A stretch of 64,000 nt of DNA from Ancylostoma caninum. Lineage: Eukaryota; Nematoda; Chromadorea; Rhabditida; Ancylostomatidae. Within the stretch, counting starts at the first letter, position 1, and every line of letters begins with the position of its first letter. This document shows positions 1 to 13,700 of the stretch, piece after piece. The position numbers were made by a program, and so were the translations under genes. The notes beneath the pieces were generated by a model. That model made no database searches. It was not told the DNA's origin and saw nothing but the letters and a program-made list of their open reading frames with translations. The stretch is from NCBI GenBank assembly GCA_037903475.1, contig JBAJFG010000574.1:372001-436000 (forward strand). Direction: 5' to 3'.

Positions 1-111
1 AGCTTCCCTATCTTTCTCCGCTTTCCTTTCTCCTGCCTCTTTCCTCTCACAATTTCCATTTATTTTCTTGTGTTTCTGTGTTTCGCGCAGTGGTCAACGA
101 CCCTAGCTCAA

Positions 112-425
112 GTTTATACCGTTCTCATTCATTCATCCATTCTTTCTTTCTTTCTTTCTTTTTTCTTCTCTTTTTTCCTTTTCCTTTTCCTTCTCTTTCC
201 TGCTCGCTCTCACTGCTCAGCGACCGGAGCTCAAACTTACACCTTTCTCTTTCTTTCCTTTTTTCTTTTCTTTTTCCTTCTCTTTCTTGCCCGCTCTCAT
301 ACCCTCTCTCTGTCTCCCTCTGTCTCTTTCGCCGTGTTTGCTTCTCTCTTCCTCTCAGACCCTGTCTCCCCTTGTCTCCTTTTATCTTTCTCTCTCTCTG
401 GGACTTTTGAACCAAGTTTATTTTC
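112..425. repeat. Polypyrimidine tract with degenerate tandem units
   Basis: The plus strand is almost pure C/T, with runs of CTTT, CTTTT and later CTCT. Two related units can be seen. Each begins with a less simple block (near 95-120 and near 218-243, both containing AGCTCAA followed by TTTA or CTTAC) and continues into CTTT-rich sequence and a CTCTCAT block. It looks like an expanded low-complexity tandem duplication. Open frames on both strands here are Ser/Phe/Leu-rich or Arg/Glu/Lys-rich products of the simple sequence, not genes. Confidence 0.75.
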
Positions 426-699
426 TCTTCAAGCATGATTTAAGTAAACTTGCGAATTTCTGTGCCTATTTCTTCTTTTACTCATATATCTGTAATTGTT
501 CGGAACATCCCTCTTTATTTTTGCTCACCACATGCCACTCTTCCTCTCATCCCCGCCTCTCTTGTCATTTCCACCTTTTTGTATTCCATTTCCCGTTTTC
601 TTCACGTTTTAAGTTTTCTTTATTTCGCTGAGGTGGCTTCGAAACGTTGCCGAGTTAAGTCATTCGATAGTTCGGAAAATTTTCTCCAATTTTCGCCTC

Positions 700-2327
700 C
701 ATGCCATTTCCAGGCGGTTGAAAGGAAGTTTATATCGAAAAGTTAGGCCGTAAATAAAGACAAACCTTAAAAGCCGGAGGAAGACCAAAAGCATTCTTAA
801 AAAAATTGCGAAGTACCTTGGTTCAAGGGTCAGAGAGCATGCAGATTATTTCTCCGTTTAGTCTTCTTTTATCTATATGCTTGGTTTTTTCCCCTCCCCA
901 TCGAAATCCTTCTGAAGGCGCTCAACGAACCCTGCATTAACGACCATTGAGCCTTAATTAATACCGTTTTCTCTACCACTGTCCTATCCTAGTCGTATAG
1001 TCTGGCGCACAAAGAGCACAGTAGCCCCAACCTCCTAAGCCGATTCTTCCTCGAGCACAACGTCGATCTCTCAACGTGCAGCGGTCCCTTAGCAATTAAA
1101 GCCTCCCGAACGCATTATTAGGCTATAGAGGCTCTCTTTGTTCGCCGGATTCTCCTGAGGCGCGTTCGGTGCCGCGAGAAGAGGTCGTTTTGTGCGGCGC
1201 GGACGACAAGCCGCGCTTCTCGCCTGATCTCTGTCATTTTCCGGAACAACGCCCATTTGTGTGCTTCGAATTGCTCACACGCATCGTTTTGAATGAAAGA
1301 CGAAAGATCTGAAGTGTTCCAAGGCCCATGGATTAAGACTGGCGCAGAAGTAGATTCAGATGAGGGGAAGACAGCCCATGTGACTTCGTTGTGGCCGTTT
1401 GCGGATAAATTCCAGAGGATAGCATAATCCCCGCTGTTCTACTGTGGCTGTTTCTGAATAAATTCTGCAGAATAACAGAGTGGGAACCAAATTCATCATT
1501 GGGATTACCCATCGCGAACGAGTTAAAGTACAGGAATTTACCATTTACTTTACTCCCATCATCATGTTTACACATACGTGATCTTGTCTATGCCCTGCTA
1601 CTACCCATGGGTATGAGATTACCCAACTTCAAATGACGCATCCGGACTCAAATCACGTACATATTTCCAGAATTTATGCTGATTTTCGAGTAAATTCCGG
1701 CTAAACACTGTGTATGACTTGCATTTTTTTTAAACGCATCGGCGAATCTCGTTCAGAATTTGGAACTTTCCGGATGAACCCTCTTGTTTCCTCTTGGATT
1801 CCGGGAAAATTCCACCTAGTCTTCTTGCCAAATTAGAATTCAGACGGAAACTACCATTGCGGAATTGCTACAGATGATCATGGCTTCCCTCCAGTTATTT
1901 ATTCAATGCACAGAATTTTACCCTAACCTCACTAATTATTTATTCGGCCGTTTTCCTTGGAGTTTTTGAGATTTATAACAATTTGTTAATACTATACTAT
2001 GGTATGAATAGAATCTAGTTAGGCACATAAAAGCATGTGAAAAATGAAGAAAAAATGCAAAAAAAAAGGAACGAAAGGGAAGTTAGCCCCTTGAAGGAGT
2101 CATGTCGTCCATAGTGTGAGGCGACCGAATCTCTGGATACTCATGAGAAGTTCCTTGTCTGTACAGCTTCTTATGTGTTGGAAGGTTTTTCGTCTCCACA
2201 TTCATCACTCTTCTTCCCTCTTGATCAATCAAAAACCCAGAAAGAGGCAAGAGGAGGCGCGATGTTTACAGGAGATACGAATCCATGTGCCTATCAATCA
2301 GTGGTCCACAGCTGGCTATGGCTAGTC
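700..2327. other. Intergenic, no gene recognised
   Basis: Mixed-composition sequence with one small GC-rich patch near 1130-1215. The open frames are short and show no recognisable protein family or coherent splice chain. I see no RNA gene here. Confidence 0.5.
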
Positions 2328-2543
2328 AGTATACTTGCACATTTATTCGACCGTTCGAATGTCGAATATTTCGAATATTCGAATGACCGAATGAATTCGA
2401 AGATGAGAGAAAAAAACTTTCTCCATCTTCCTACTTAGTCCAGAAAATGACGCTTTTGAATATGAGAACTTTCGCATGAATTCCATCATTCGCATGAATC
2501 ATTCGAATAATCGAATTCATTCGAATAAATGTGCAAGTATACT
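2328..2543. mobile_element. MITE-like inverted-repeat element (about 215 bp)
   Basis: The left end AGTATACTTGCACATTTATT is matched in inverted orientation at the right end (AATAAATGTGCAAGTATACT), giving terminal inverted repeats of more than 20 bp. The interior is rich in TTCGAAT and its variants. There is no coding capacity. The TATA at each tip would fit a TA-targeting (Tc1/mariner-type) non-autonomous element, but the exact target duplication cannot be fixed from one copy. Confidence 0.7.
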
Positions 2544-4400
2544 AGACAGACCATCATTCGGAAGAGCTGGCCTTACCACTTCCAGAAAAAGATTGAATGT
2601 AAAAACATTCTGTAAGAGTATGAAGGGGTAATTTTAATCTCTAGAATGAAAATCGTGGGCTTTCATTGCTTTCTGAAGAAAAAACATGTATTTTTCTGGA
2701 CCTAAGCTATTCTCTATGGGATTTCTTGGCCTGCTGTGTTAGAATTGATGGCAGCAGTCTACGAATAATCAAATAGGTAACCATTTGTCACAAAAGATAG
2801 CACAATTTTTGTTAGGTGAGTGAACGCTTCATACCTTCCTGGTTTCTTAGCTGTGCCACACCCATCTTATACTGCAGATAAGAGAAAATCGCAGTAATTA
2901 ACGGTTTAATCTGTCTCTTCCATTAAGAACATCACCCTCCTCCAGCACCCTCATCAAGATTTTTATGGCCACAGGCGACTCATGATGTGCATTATCTAAA
3001 GTGGTGGCTAAGAAAATGTCTATGCTGGATGCGAACGTTGAGAAATACTAGCCAATTCACTTCCGGATATCAGTTAACTCCTACTTCTCATATCCGTGAT
3101 AATATATTAGTGAGGGTCATAGGGGGGAGTGCTGAGGTAACTCGTACTTCTGTCTCAGATCGCTTTTGCCTTCCCTTCACGGGGTCAGTGGTTCGGCAAA
3201 TTTCCTAGAAAAAATTGATAAAATATCCGAAGATAATTTATCAGATTGCTGTTAATTCATGATTTTCATTGCTATTTTTGAATATTCGGCTCAACCACGT
3301 TCGAATTAACTTCTGCCAACTATCCGATGTTTTTGAAGATAACCACCTTCTTCAAGAGTCCATATAACAGTAGGAAATTCTCCATGACAATTCTTTGAAG
3401 GCTGATTTTCTCGATGAAATAACGAACATATCAGGTCAGCGACTTACATTACGCATGGATGATAGGCTCAAGAACACACTCCCAGAAAGCGAGAAGAGCA
3501 AGAAATAATTCAAAAAAAAAATGAAGTACTACGTATAGCCCATGAATGGGCTAATGCCCTTATGATCACCCAGCTTCTGAATCTATTCATACTTCACGGT
3601 CTTGTGAACTACGTTCTGTACTGACAAACTTCTAAGAAGTCGAGATATGAAGGCACATAATTAGCCTGTGATTTATTAGAACATGGCTATAAAGTGGGAG
3701 TAGTAAATTCTAAGTTGTGAAGTGCATTATATAGGCAAGCCTAGTTAAAATCACGTAACCTGTTCATACTTCTCACAAACTTCGGTGTAACACATCTGGC
3801 TCACAAAGTGAACACATCTGGGGGTATGCTAGTTGTGTCTACCTTCTACACCGGATGACTCCACCAAGGCTCCTAGATGACACATCGAGAAGTTAAAGAG
3901 GACGTGGCCTCGTCGAACTTTAGTGAACACATCCAGCACTCATAATAGTGAACTCATGGTAGACATATGGAAGAGTTCGGAGTACTGGTGGAGTCATACG
4001 TGGACGTTAGTGGACACAACCAGCATACCCTGGGATGTATTCACTTCCTCTCTCGTCTTGACTACTGGATGTGTCCATTTCTATTTCTTAGTTAGCCATT
4101 GCCATCAGTACGTGGAATATGTAACTACGAAGGTTCCGAAATGGACGATACTATTTCATGGAATTTTCATCTCTCAAGTGTTATTTTCGGCCAGAAAGCA
4201 GTTTTAAACCGTGTCATTCTCCGTTTTTCTTTGAATATATAGGGTTCGATATAGAAGAAGTTTTGGTTCTAAATCTCTATTGAACCTCTTGGAATTGCAT
4301 GTTTTTAGCTCTCAAATTACCCTTCCATATGATTCGGGTTCATTTGTCCATACATGCTCTGGTTGACAGCAAAAGGTACAGTAATGCTGAGTTCCAACGT
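2544..4400. other. Intergenic, with degenerate GTGAACACATC repeats
   Basis: No gene is recognised. Between about 3785 and 4080 the motif AACACATC(T/C)(G/A)G recurs several times (AACACATCTGG twice, AACACATCCAG), and an inverted version (CTGGATGTGTCCA) lies at about 4070. This suggests a decayed local repeat or foldback. The rest is AT-rich with short chance open frames. Confidence 0.4.
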
Positions 4401-4707
4401 ACGGTACCGACCCATCATATTTGCACTATAAACTACTGGTCAGCTGGTCTGCTGCACCGCGCCACCTACGCGGCGCGGCAGACCGACTGTGCGCCGCAGT
4501 TGTCGCGTGTCCATATTGATGTTTTAAATACGTTTTCACGTTCTTATTTGTGTCTTTGTTCTGATTCCGAAAGCATCAGCAAAACATCGATACTGGCAAC
4601 GTCTGACAACCACAGTGCCTTGCTGGTCTGTCGTGCTGCGTGGGTGCTGCGGCGCGACAGGCCTGATGAGCGATTTTCCGTGATTCAAAGATAATTGACC
4701 GGCACTG
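4401..4707. mobile_element. CAGTGCC-family MITE, copy 1
   Basis: The right end reads TTGACCGGCACTG followed by TA. The left end is a diverged version (GGTACCGACCCATCATATTTG). Just inside lies the palindromic block GGTCTGCTGCACCGCGCC ... GGCGCGGCAGACC (4446-4484), and near the other end a related GGTCTGTCGTGCTGCG ... GCGGCGCGACAGGCC block. The same layout recurs at 6320 and 44794. It is non-coding; the open frame over it is a by-product. Confidence 0.7.
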
Positions 4708-6319
4708 TATGCCTCACTGATACAATTTTCAGCGAATTCTTCTTTCTCAGATTCTTAAAATTTTCACGGAGGAAAATTTGTCGACCGCACTAGGAATTGC
4801 TGATGTTCTCGGATTTTTTATGGAGCAGTAATTTCGCTGGCATGTGATTCATAGGATTGTATGGGATTACATGGTAGGCTCGACATTTTTTTAAATATAT
4901 CGAAGGCAGAGCTTTCAGTTGGTGCAGCTATATGAAGCAGCGAGAGAAGGGAATGGAAAGTGTTTAGAAAGGAAAAAATGTGAAAGGAAATTGTGATTAG
5001 GGGAAAGGTAGACACACAAGTGTTAAAGCATAAATGGTTGCTTATACACATAATAGAGAGTATCAATACTAATGCATTATTTTTATGTTTTCTTATATCT
5101 TTATAAGCGTATCCGGCTCAAGCTTTTTTCTGGGAGCCTTCTTGAGCATTTTCTGGATAGTTTTAATCACCTAGGGTAAGCTATTGGCTCTGCCACTTCC
5201 AGACAGTCTGCCTTTTCATTAGTCGAGCGCCCATCTTTCCATGGGGACGGTTAGCCTAGCATCATCCCATCAAACTATACCGTCTAGGACTTGTTCTCTC
5301 GAATTTTCCATCTGTTAAATGTCATTGTCAAATCCAGATCCCCTCTTCCCGTTCCTAGTTAACCATGTCAGCGGCAATCGCGCCGCGACAATCTGGCACT
5401 GACATGCAGACGCCATCGCGGCCCTGTCGCCGCATGCGACTTCATGTGTCATGCCTGCGCAGCTGTTCGTTTATGCGATTCCGTCTCAAGATATGCTAAT
5501 TGCATCTTTCCTGTTCGCGATGTGGCCTAATCCTTGCACGGAGCACACGCTGTTGAACCGCGGCCCTATGTCGCCACCACCACCACCACCTGTCTTGTCG
5601 GCCCGCGCCTTTCATCTTCACTGCGCACATGATGATTCACTCGTACTGTCACCTGCTGGGAAAATCTCAACACTGAGAGCGAGTGAGCGCAACAAAAGAC
5701 GCCGGCTGGAAAAGAAACGTGCGGAGTGCACGCGTTGCACACCACCAAACACTCATTAATAACAATGAATCCTCGTTTTCGCCGGCTCTATTCTTTAGGA
5801 TTTCCAGCCGCCCGCGCAGACAATGGCGTGGAAAGTGCGTGTGCACTCGACGCCGCAGCTACGGACGACTTTGTTCTTTGGTGTTTCGTCTTGAAAACAC
5901 TGCTAATTAGTTTGTTAGTTATGTGAATATTGTAGCACCAAGCACTATAAACCTGCTGTTTTGCCTGGAGACAGGTTCTGTGTGGGGACGGTGGAGCAGG
6001 AGACGTTGAAAGGAAAAGTGAGGCGAGAGATGTTATCGCGATCTGTTGATCAGCTGCACGTTTCCATACGAGGGAAATGAGGCAGTCGTTACGGGGAACG
6101 GGATAGATAACGGCTGGTTTGGGGCATTTCCGGGCACTAGTTCGGCCCCATGGCAAGTCAGGTGACGGTTCACTTCAGCACTTCTCCATTCAGCTACTTT
6201 CGATCTCGGAAATTCGGCCGATTTGGTGTAGTTCAGAACCAGCGTCATATCTAATCCTGAAGTTTGAGTACTTCACCATCTTGGACGTGAGCCAGTACCT
6301 TGCTGAGCTGTGGTTTTGA
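4708..6319. other. Intergenic, with a GC-rich block at 5340-5860
   Basis: No gene recognised. The 5340-5860 part is CpG-rich, contains a CCA-repeat run and carries overlapping open frames on both strands, none with a recognisable domain. It may be a conserved non-coding or regulatory block, but this cannot be shown from one sequence. Confidence 0.4.
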
Positions 6320-6633
6320 CCCATACCGCCGATTATTCACCCTTGCAGCACAGAATATTGCTCGACTGGTCTTCTGCGCTGCACCACCTAGGCGACGCGG
6401 CAGATGAGCTGACACTGTGGTTGTCGGAGGTCCCCGGTACTGATGTTTTTCCTATACTTTCCACCGTTTTCTTAATGTCTTTGTTTCCATTCTTTAAAAC
6501 ATAAGCAAAACAACGATTCAAGCAAAACAAGACAACCCCTGCGCTCAACAGACCTGCTGCGCCGCTTAGGTGATGCGATGCGGCAAACCAAGCGAGCGAT
6601 ATTCTGTGATGCCAAAGTGATTTACCGGCACTG
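6320..6633. mobile_element. CAGTGCC-family MITE, copy 2
   Basis: The right end is ATTCTGTGATGCCAAAGTGA, then TTTACCGGCACTG followed by TA. The left end (CATACCGCCGATTATTCAC, then CAGCACAGAATA) is its diverged inverted counterpart. Subterminal blocks GGTCTTCTGCGCTGCACCAC and the inverted CTGCTGCGCCGC block match copies 1 and 3. No coding capacity. Confidence 0.75.
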
Positions 6634-7479
6634 TACGCACGTAAATCTCTGATAGGCGCACCTATTTTTGAACACTGCATGTGTGCTCTCTTTACTACTA
6701 TTTTCTTTTTTCACTATTAGTGCTACATATACATACCTTATACCATATCGTTTATTTGTTACCTTCTTCTACAAAGATTTTATGACGTCTTTCCACAACC
6801 ATGGGAAAACTAGGCAGATGGGACAGCAACTTTAGTACCAGATTTTCGCCGGTACACGTTCCATATACGGCTCCTTCCTTGGACCCAGTAGAAATTTTTC
6901 TAGGCAACACGCAGGATTTTTCTTGATTTCCCTTCTTTTTCGTAGATTTTCCATGAATCTTCCATTCATCTACATACAAGATCTTCAATCTCTTTGTATC
7001 AAATTCGCTAAAGAGAACAGTCTAGCCGTGAATTAACTTGTTATGGACTGCTTTCCCGTCATTAAGAGAGAGAAGATTCCACTAGAGTTTGCTTATTGTT
7101 GAAAAAATGGCATTTTTTCTCTAGACTTTCTCCTGCAAAGCAACATGAGTGCTCTTTAATTCATTTTTAATGAAATGAGGCAATGACTCTCCTTGGAAAC
7201 AAACTAAAGTATGCAGTAAAAAGCCCAATTTCGAGTTTGGATCATTGAAAAGTAAGTTCTCCAATGAGAAATATGCCAAGTATATAAACAGTGTTGTTCC
7301 GCTTCCGCTTCTTCTCTTGCGATCGAAGTTCAGAAGTACAAAGTTCAATTGCCACTTATGAGTGCGTTGAAATCGGCTGTTCTGAATAGGGAGAAGAGGA
7401 GAGGAGAGAGAACCGAAAAGAAGCGAGAGGGAAACTGAAGAGGGAAAAATAACCGAAGAGGAAGAAGAATGAGTATGTA
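6634..7479. other. Intergenic, no gene recognised
   Basis: AT-rich sequence with short open frames only. The purine-rich stretch at about 7385-7470 produces a Ser-rich frame on the minus strand that I regard as chance. Confidence 0.4.
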
Positions 7480-7745
7480 ATGACATGAATAATAATATAT
7501 AATATATGTATGATGATATATATGTATATATATATGGAGTATATTATTTTATTTAGTAATCATATAATAAAACTTAATATATATTAGACGTATAATATGT
7601 AGTAAGTGTAGTATATGATATGCAATAAGTAATATGTACAAATTATGTAAAAGTTATAGTATATAGACAATAGATATGATTATAGATAATATAACAACAT
7701 ATAGTATCAGATAACTTAGTAATGCATATTATATATAATATTTAT
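7480..7745. repeat. AT-rich low-complexity block
   Basis: About 265 bp made almost entirely of A and T, with TATATA, ATAATATA and GTATAT words on both strands. No open frame and no unit long enough to call a clean microsatellite. Confidence 0.8.
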
Positions 7746-10739
7746 ATGTAGTATACACCTTAAGAAATAAGAATGCCTAGGTAATTGAAATGAATAAAAA
7801 GGGTAGAGCAAGAATGGGGAAGGATCTCCGTATTCAGAGAATGTATTAGTTTTATTACAGGTAGGTATACGTAGTAACCGTAACCACTACACTATCAAGG
7901 CCTACTAAATCATTTAGCGGGTGTTTATTGTTGTCGCCTCAGTCAGTGTCCAGCTAAATTCAAATTATTCATTGTTGTCGTTTTCAGAGCATCCTGCAGC
8001 CGTGGATAGGATTTCTCCATTTTTAACTTACGTATAACCTTCCCACGATTTTTGAGCTCCCTTCATGGATTTCTTCCAGAAGCAGCTTTACACTTCGCGG
8101 CGACCTTTACTAGTTGTCTCGTTTACATGTGAGCAGCAGCGCCCACTTGGGAAATAAACAAAAGGCACAAAGGTGATGCCGCCTCAAAACATCATTAGAG
8201 GGCATTCGTCTTTGAGACTACCGCTTGTGACGCGGTCGCGAACAACATCGCAACGATTCGATTACTCAGCCAATGCACTGCATGGCTTCGTATTACAGCC
8301 GGCCTGGATTTACATCATGGATCTGCCACATTATGAGTAGGTACCATGGCGAATTTCAATGACGACGCCATGGCACGGTGGCGGCAGCTGTTTTCCTCGG
8401 CCGGCGATGAAAAATGCGGCCCGGCTCGCGGCCTTGTCCGACGCCCGCTTTTTCAGCAGCCTTCCACAACTTCGCACAACGTTGCCGTTCTGCGTGGAAT
8501 TGTACCTGTTCGGCCAGCTTGGAGCCAACGGAGAAATGGATCTCCAGTAAGAAGTCGTCGAGGACACTGCTCGACGCTCAGAAGAAATGTGAATGGCGTA
8601 CGGGAACTTTCATCGAAATGATTTACTATACATGTGAGATTGGGACTTCTAGTGCCTGGTTTCGGCATCGCCAGCCGCTACATTTGGCTCCCAAGATTTA
8701 TTCGCAAGGGGCTTTTGCCCGATTTGTCCAAGGTGACCAAATTTGGACCACGAGATTTATTCTGTCAAGAAAAATTTACTGAACAACTTTTATTTTTTCC
8801 TTTTTTGTTTTTATTTTTGTATTAAGCAAGAACGAACATTCCATGGAAATCATCCCCTTTCCCTAATGTTCATACTTATTAAGAAGCAAATGAGTTTGTT
8901 AAAAATGGTATAGTTATGTCGATTGTCTAATTCGTACGTAATTAAACGTTGAAGAAGGTTCCTGAAGTCCCTTTCAAATCTATAGAGGTTTAACTAGTTA
9001 TGTATAAAGATTGCTCAAGAATAAGTTGCCGGAGTGTAACCCGAATGTCAAACCCGGCTGTCCTAATCCAGCTTAACGCTGACAAAAGATTTAAGATTGA
9101 TTCAAATTAGTTCTTGTGAGTGTCTTTTAAGGCCGAAAATTCCTTAAAGCAGGAGTTTTCACAGTTGATTTTGGATTTCGGGCATTTCTTTTCAGATTTT
9201 TGCGATTCCATTTCCGATATGGCCAGATTTGATATATAACCACATACATACATATAACCCAATCTGTTCCACCGTAAACTCCATTCCTACCCATTGGGAA
9301 AACTCCTGAATGTGATTGGTTTCATGTGGTCCACTCTTAGCTAAGCTTATATTTGTTGAATTCAAATCATTTAGGGAAAAAACCTCGGGAGTAGAATATG
9401 GTAATGTTGGACAATAGGGAATATAGCCTATTGGGTACGTGGAGATTATACTAAATGAAGCAAAGGCGATATCAAAGGTGATGCGCCACAGTGGCTGATG
9501 AGTAGCTTACAGTAATGCCAGGACATACAAGTTGAGGAGCGCTGGGAATTCTGCCTGTAATGAGGAGAGCAGCGTTAGTCCACCGATAATTGATGACTAA
9601 TTTATTATTGTAGGCTCTATTGAGTAGAAGAAATGAGTGAAAGGAAAGGGAAGATAGATAGTGGCGGAATGATTTTCAAACCTACGGGTTTGACGGAGTG
9701 TGGACAGAAATTCCCTCTTGATTTTCTTCTCTTTTTCATCTTCTGTCGTAGATATTCTCTGGGAATTCCCCTCCAAACTTACCACCTGTAGCGGGATAGC
9801 AGCTACGCTCACGAGCAAATGTACGTCGGATATATCTGAATTCGAAAATTCGATTTCGAATATGTCGAAAATTTGGATCTCCGAAGAAGAAGGAGCTGCA
9901 CATCTTTGAAGAAGTGACAGAGCTTCAGGGCTATAGGCTTTCAAACGTTCGGATGTTTTGGATCGAGATCTGGATAAATATTCAAATTAAGCTACATGGT
10001 TTTTTATCCTGTCCTAAATATATTTAAGAAAAAATTTTGCGGTCCCCCACCCATTTTTTCGGTTATTGATGTGCCACTGAGTGTATTTACACAAGTTGTA
10101 TTAATAAATATATTTACAAAATCATGAAGTGCTAATATTCCCGGTACTGTTCCACCGTAACTGGCACTACCCGGCTAAGCTCACATCTATTCTTCTGTTA
10201 CGGAGGCACATCTCTGCGGATCTGCAGATGAAAATCACGTTCTAGCTAAATCCCCCTTCAGAATTCTATGGTAATTGTATGGTTATTCGCTGCCTAGCAA
10301 CACGATTTAAAATACCGCATGCAGCTCTTCTTCTTTGACTGTCCTCGGCTTCTGCCCCAGCACTCTGCTGTTCTCTTTCCCCGGCCATTTCTTTTCTTCC
10401 TTGAAGATTGTAGGATTGTTCGGCCTTTCTCAGGCGTTCCTCCACTTCTTCATCATTTTTTGAGACGACCTTCATCTGACAGCCTGACTTGCCTTCAGTT
10501 TTTTCGCCTCTCTCAGTCAGCGGGAGCATGGACCTGGAACTAGCACGTTCAACCAGAAAACCCCAGCACAGGGGCGCCCTTGGGATAAATTCCTGGATAC
10601 CTTGCTCATTTTCACGGGTCCCTCTTGGAAAAAAATCCCTGCCACTGGTAGTTCTTTGTGTTATTCTCCTTGTAGTAGCCTCGAAGACGGACACTGTTTT
10701 CGAAGAGCGCGTGGGTCAATTGCCTTTGTTTCCGCGGTC
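7746..10739. other. Intergenic, with a GC-rich block at 8220-8580
   Basis: No gene recognised. The GC-rich block carries open frames in several frames at once, as expected of high-GC sequence with few stop codons. A copy of the TTCGAAATCGAAT repeat lies at 9848-9860. Two places (near 9265 and 10150) share CTGTTCCACCGTAA followed within about 80 bp by GCTAAGCT, probably fragments of a further dispersed repeat. Confidence 0.4.
9848..9860 (-). repeat. TTCGAAATCGAAT repeat, copy 1
   Basis: An exact copy of the 13-mer on the minus strand, inside a longer TTCGAAT-rich stretch (9837-9872). Exact copies also occur at 21315, 35416 and 50418, in each case followed by a further TTCGA word within about 15 bp. 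Confidence 0.6.
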
Positions 10740-13700
10740 GTAGGGGGAGATTTGCGAGCCACCCGCGCCCCCCGTCGACGACCCCGCCGACCCTCCCGTC
10801 TGCTCCACGCGCGCGCGCTCGCTCACTCGCGTCGTCATGTCCATTGTCAATCAAGTGCCCTGTATAATAACCAGCGCACAGAAAATGACCACCTGTAGGG
10901 GCAATCATCAGATGAACGGGCACGGAGGGGGTGCAGCGCATCAGTCAATCAGCCTTTGTGACGTACGCAGCGCAGTGAATCTTCATGGCGATGGCTGTGC
11001 GTCCGTTAGATTTTTAATAATTAAAGCCAAACGCCGCCGGCTGATATACGACCGGTTCGTTGGTTTTAGCCGTCTGAAAACCGGCGCATTCAAATGCTGC
11101 CGCAATTCGTTTCGCGTTTTTATGCGAGAATTTTTTCCATAGATACACACTGTAATTTCTGGCAAGGACAGTGCGGGTAATGGCGAAGTTTCGAATACGA
11201 TCTGTTTGATTTAAAAGCGCTGAAACTGGAATCTCAGAGGCGTTGGAGCAATAGACGATATGGAAAAACTTCTTGGGAAAATCTCTCTGTTCTTGAGAAA
11301 ACCAACAACGACTGGCTGCTGATACTGCCATTTTTTCGCTGCAATTTGCGGAAAAACGGGTTCTTCAAGGTATTCAGTGGCGAAAAGTACCCGTCTAGAA
11401 CCACTTTTCATTCGAGTCATGGAAATAAAACAGCTTTTGCGAGAAATCAATCCAAGCACATTTTCCTCCACATATAGAATTTTTTCTAAATGCTGCAGAA
11501 CTTCTAAAGATATGAGAAAAAATTCAAAAACACGTCACGCTTCATCGTGATCATCAACAGTATTTCCCTGCAGCAGCTCCTTTTCAATCAGAATGTGTTC
11601 CATTCATTTTGAACAGGATAGTTTTAACGTTGTGCTGACCAAATAAATTGAATCAAATCGAAATGGTTCTGGAATTATTATGCATCCAGCACATGGAGTA
11701 ACTATCTTTCTTTTGAACTGATATGTGAAGTTAACATTACACATTCTTGTTTTTTCAAGAAAAGAGAATACTCCGAAGAAAGCCAAAATCACGAAAAAGT
11801 TGATGCCATCTGAAAACTCCAATTTCTTCTGCCATTCATGGAAATGAGCTTTTTGGGTCGCCCGGAAGCTTTTTTGTCTTGCAAGTGTAATTACGCTCAA
11901 CAGCTATATTAGCCATATTTTCTTTCAAAAATTTAATTACAAGAAAGAATTGCGAAGGTACCAGCTTCTACATCTCTCTAAAAGATCTGGCGAGGAGAAT
12001 CCAAAAAGCCGCAGCTCTTCCGAGAAACTTGACTAATCTTAGAATATTACCAGTAGGTTCACCGCGAACTCGACGCGGGACTAAGTTTCAAGAAGTAGGA
12101 ATTCTCGAATTTCCTTAAGGTATCCAGGAAAAGTTTTGAGAAGGCCGTGCAATTTCTGGATAAAAAAATCTTGAGGGGTTTGAAAACTTGCAAGGGTGCA
12201 AAGGTAGGATATTTGGGAAGTTGATGCGGTATGTTCACTCTCATCTCGATTCACCTAAATTTTTCAAAAAGCACGCTGAGTAGACAGTTCTCAGTTGGGG
12301 TTTAAGGTGGTGGCCTTGCACGGACCCCTTAACCCTGTCCTTTCGCAGAGCTTTCCCCTGTGTCAGTTGAGATCCAGAATCTCCCTCCTTCCGGCGCAAA
12401 CTCCAGATAAGCACTAAAGCGAAAATCCGCCGTCAATCACCAGTGGCGAAAGCGATCCCAGCAGACAAGGAAAGGCGCTTCGGACAGGTTGTTGCGTGAG
12501 TTCTGGATGACCATCTCCGCCGGGGTTTTTGGCGGGAAACGGCGGCGCGCTTCCCCCTAAACAAGCGAAACGCTCTGAAGATGAAGTGAAAGTGGCTTAT
12601 CGGCCCCGTGCGCCGCACAACAAAAACCTCGTTTGAGGACAATGTGACATGGAAAGCAGTCTTCCTGGGAGAACTTTCCTCGGAAGTGTGATCATCCCCA
12701 ACTGGGTGAATGTAGTGGTTGTCATTGTTGATACGAAGGTAATAGATGGTGAACAGAAAGCACACAAATCGCAACTTTCTTCAGTAGGGAAGGATGAAGC
12801 ATATCCATGTGATGTACACTTTGCCCGCTGAAGCTACGCGAGAAAACAGCTTCATCGATCGATAACCATTCTAATCACTACAAAGCAGAGACGTAGAGTT
12901 ATCTACCATAATTGTTGAAACGTTGTGAGCTTTGTTCACTTCCTTTTATCGAAGTTTCCGTGCAGATCCAGGATTCTGTTGCGCAAACAAAACCGCAGAG
13001 TAGCCCAAAAAACATAATATTTGCTCTTAGAAAGTGTAAGCAAGGATCACCACGTAGAACTGTTTTAATATTTTAGTGGCTCTAAAAATGCATCCATACA
13101 AGAAGTCCAATTTTTTTGGTTTTTCTTATGTAGAGTTTACAATCTTTTAAGCTTTTTTAGATTTGACGGATTAAATCTAAGTTACGAAATCAGAGGCAGT
13201 TTAGGAATGTTTCGTAGAAATCCGAGAAATTAAGAAGAAGAAGAAAAAGCAGTTAATTCAAAGCAAAAATAAATGGATGCGGATTTCTGCCAGACCCATC
13301 AGCATACTTCCAACTCCTTAATGGATTTTGAGGCGGTGGTGAGAAAGGCAGACAAGCGCGAATGCTCGACAGTTCTCATATTCGAAACAGAGGATTATTA
13401 ACCCATCGGTGGTTGAGATCGTTACCATTTAATGTACTGGAATAACCCTTCTTCGATATTCAGCGTGTTGAGTTTTCTCCTGTTGGTGCACCTTAGAGTG
13501 TGTTATTCATTTTGAAGAAAAAAAGTACATTTTTACACACATTTCTTAAAATGCACACCGATACCCTGGTGAATAGAAAAATAAGAAAATAATATGCCAT
13601 TACCGCTGCCTTTTCACGTGCCTGAATCCAAAAAGCTGAAAGCCCCACTACATTCTCATTTTTGCTGTTGTTTCGTTCCATCTCACCATAGATCTCGACT

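Noticed and set aside
125..436. Arg/Glu/Lys-rich 103-codon minus-strand frame
   Set aside because: A direct translation of the polypyrimidine tract, not a gene.
1614..1640. Spliced-leader-like word (GAGATTACCCAACTTCAAATG)
   Set aside because: Only partial resemblance to the nematode SL1 sequence, with no donor site or snRNA-like structure after it.
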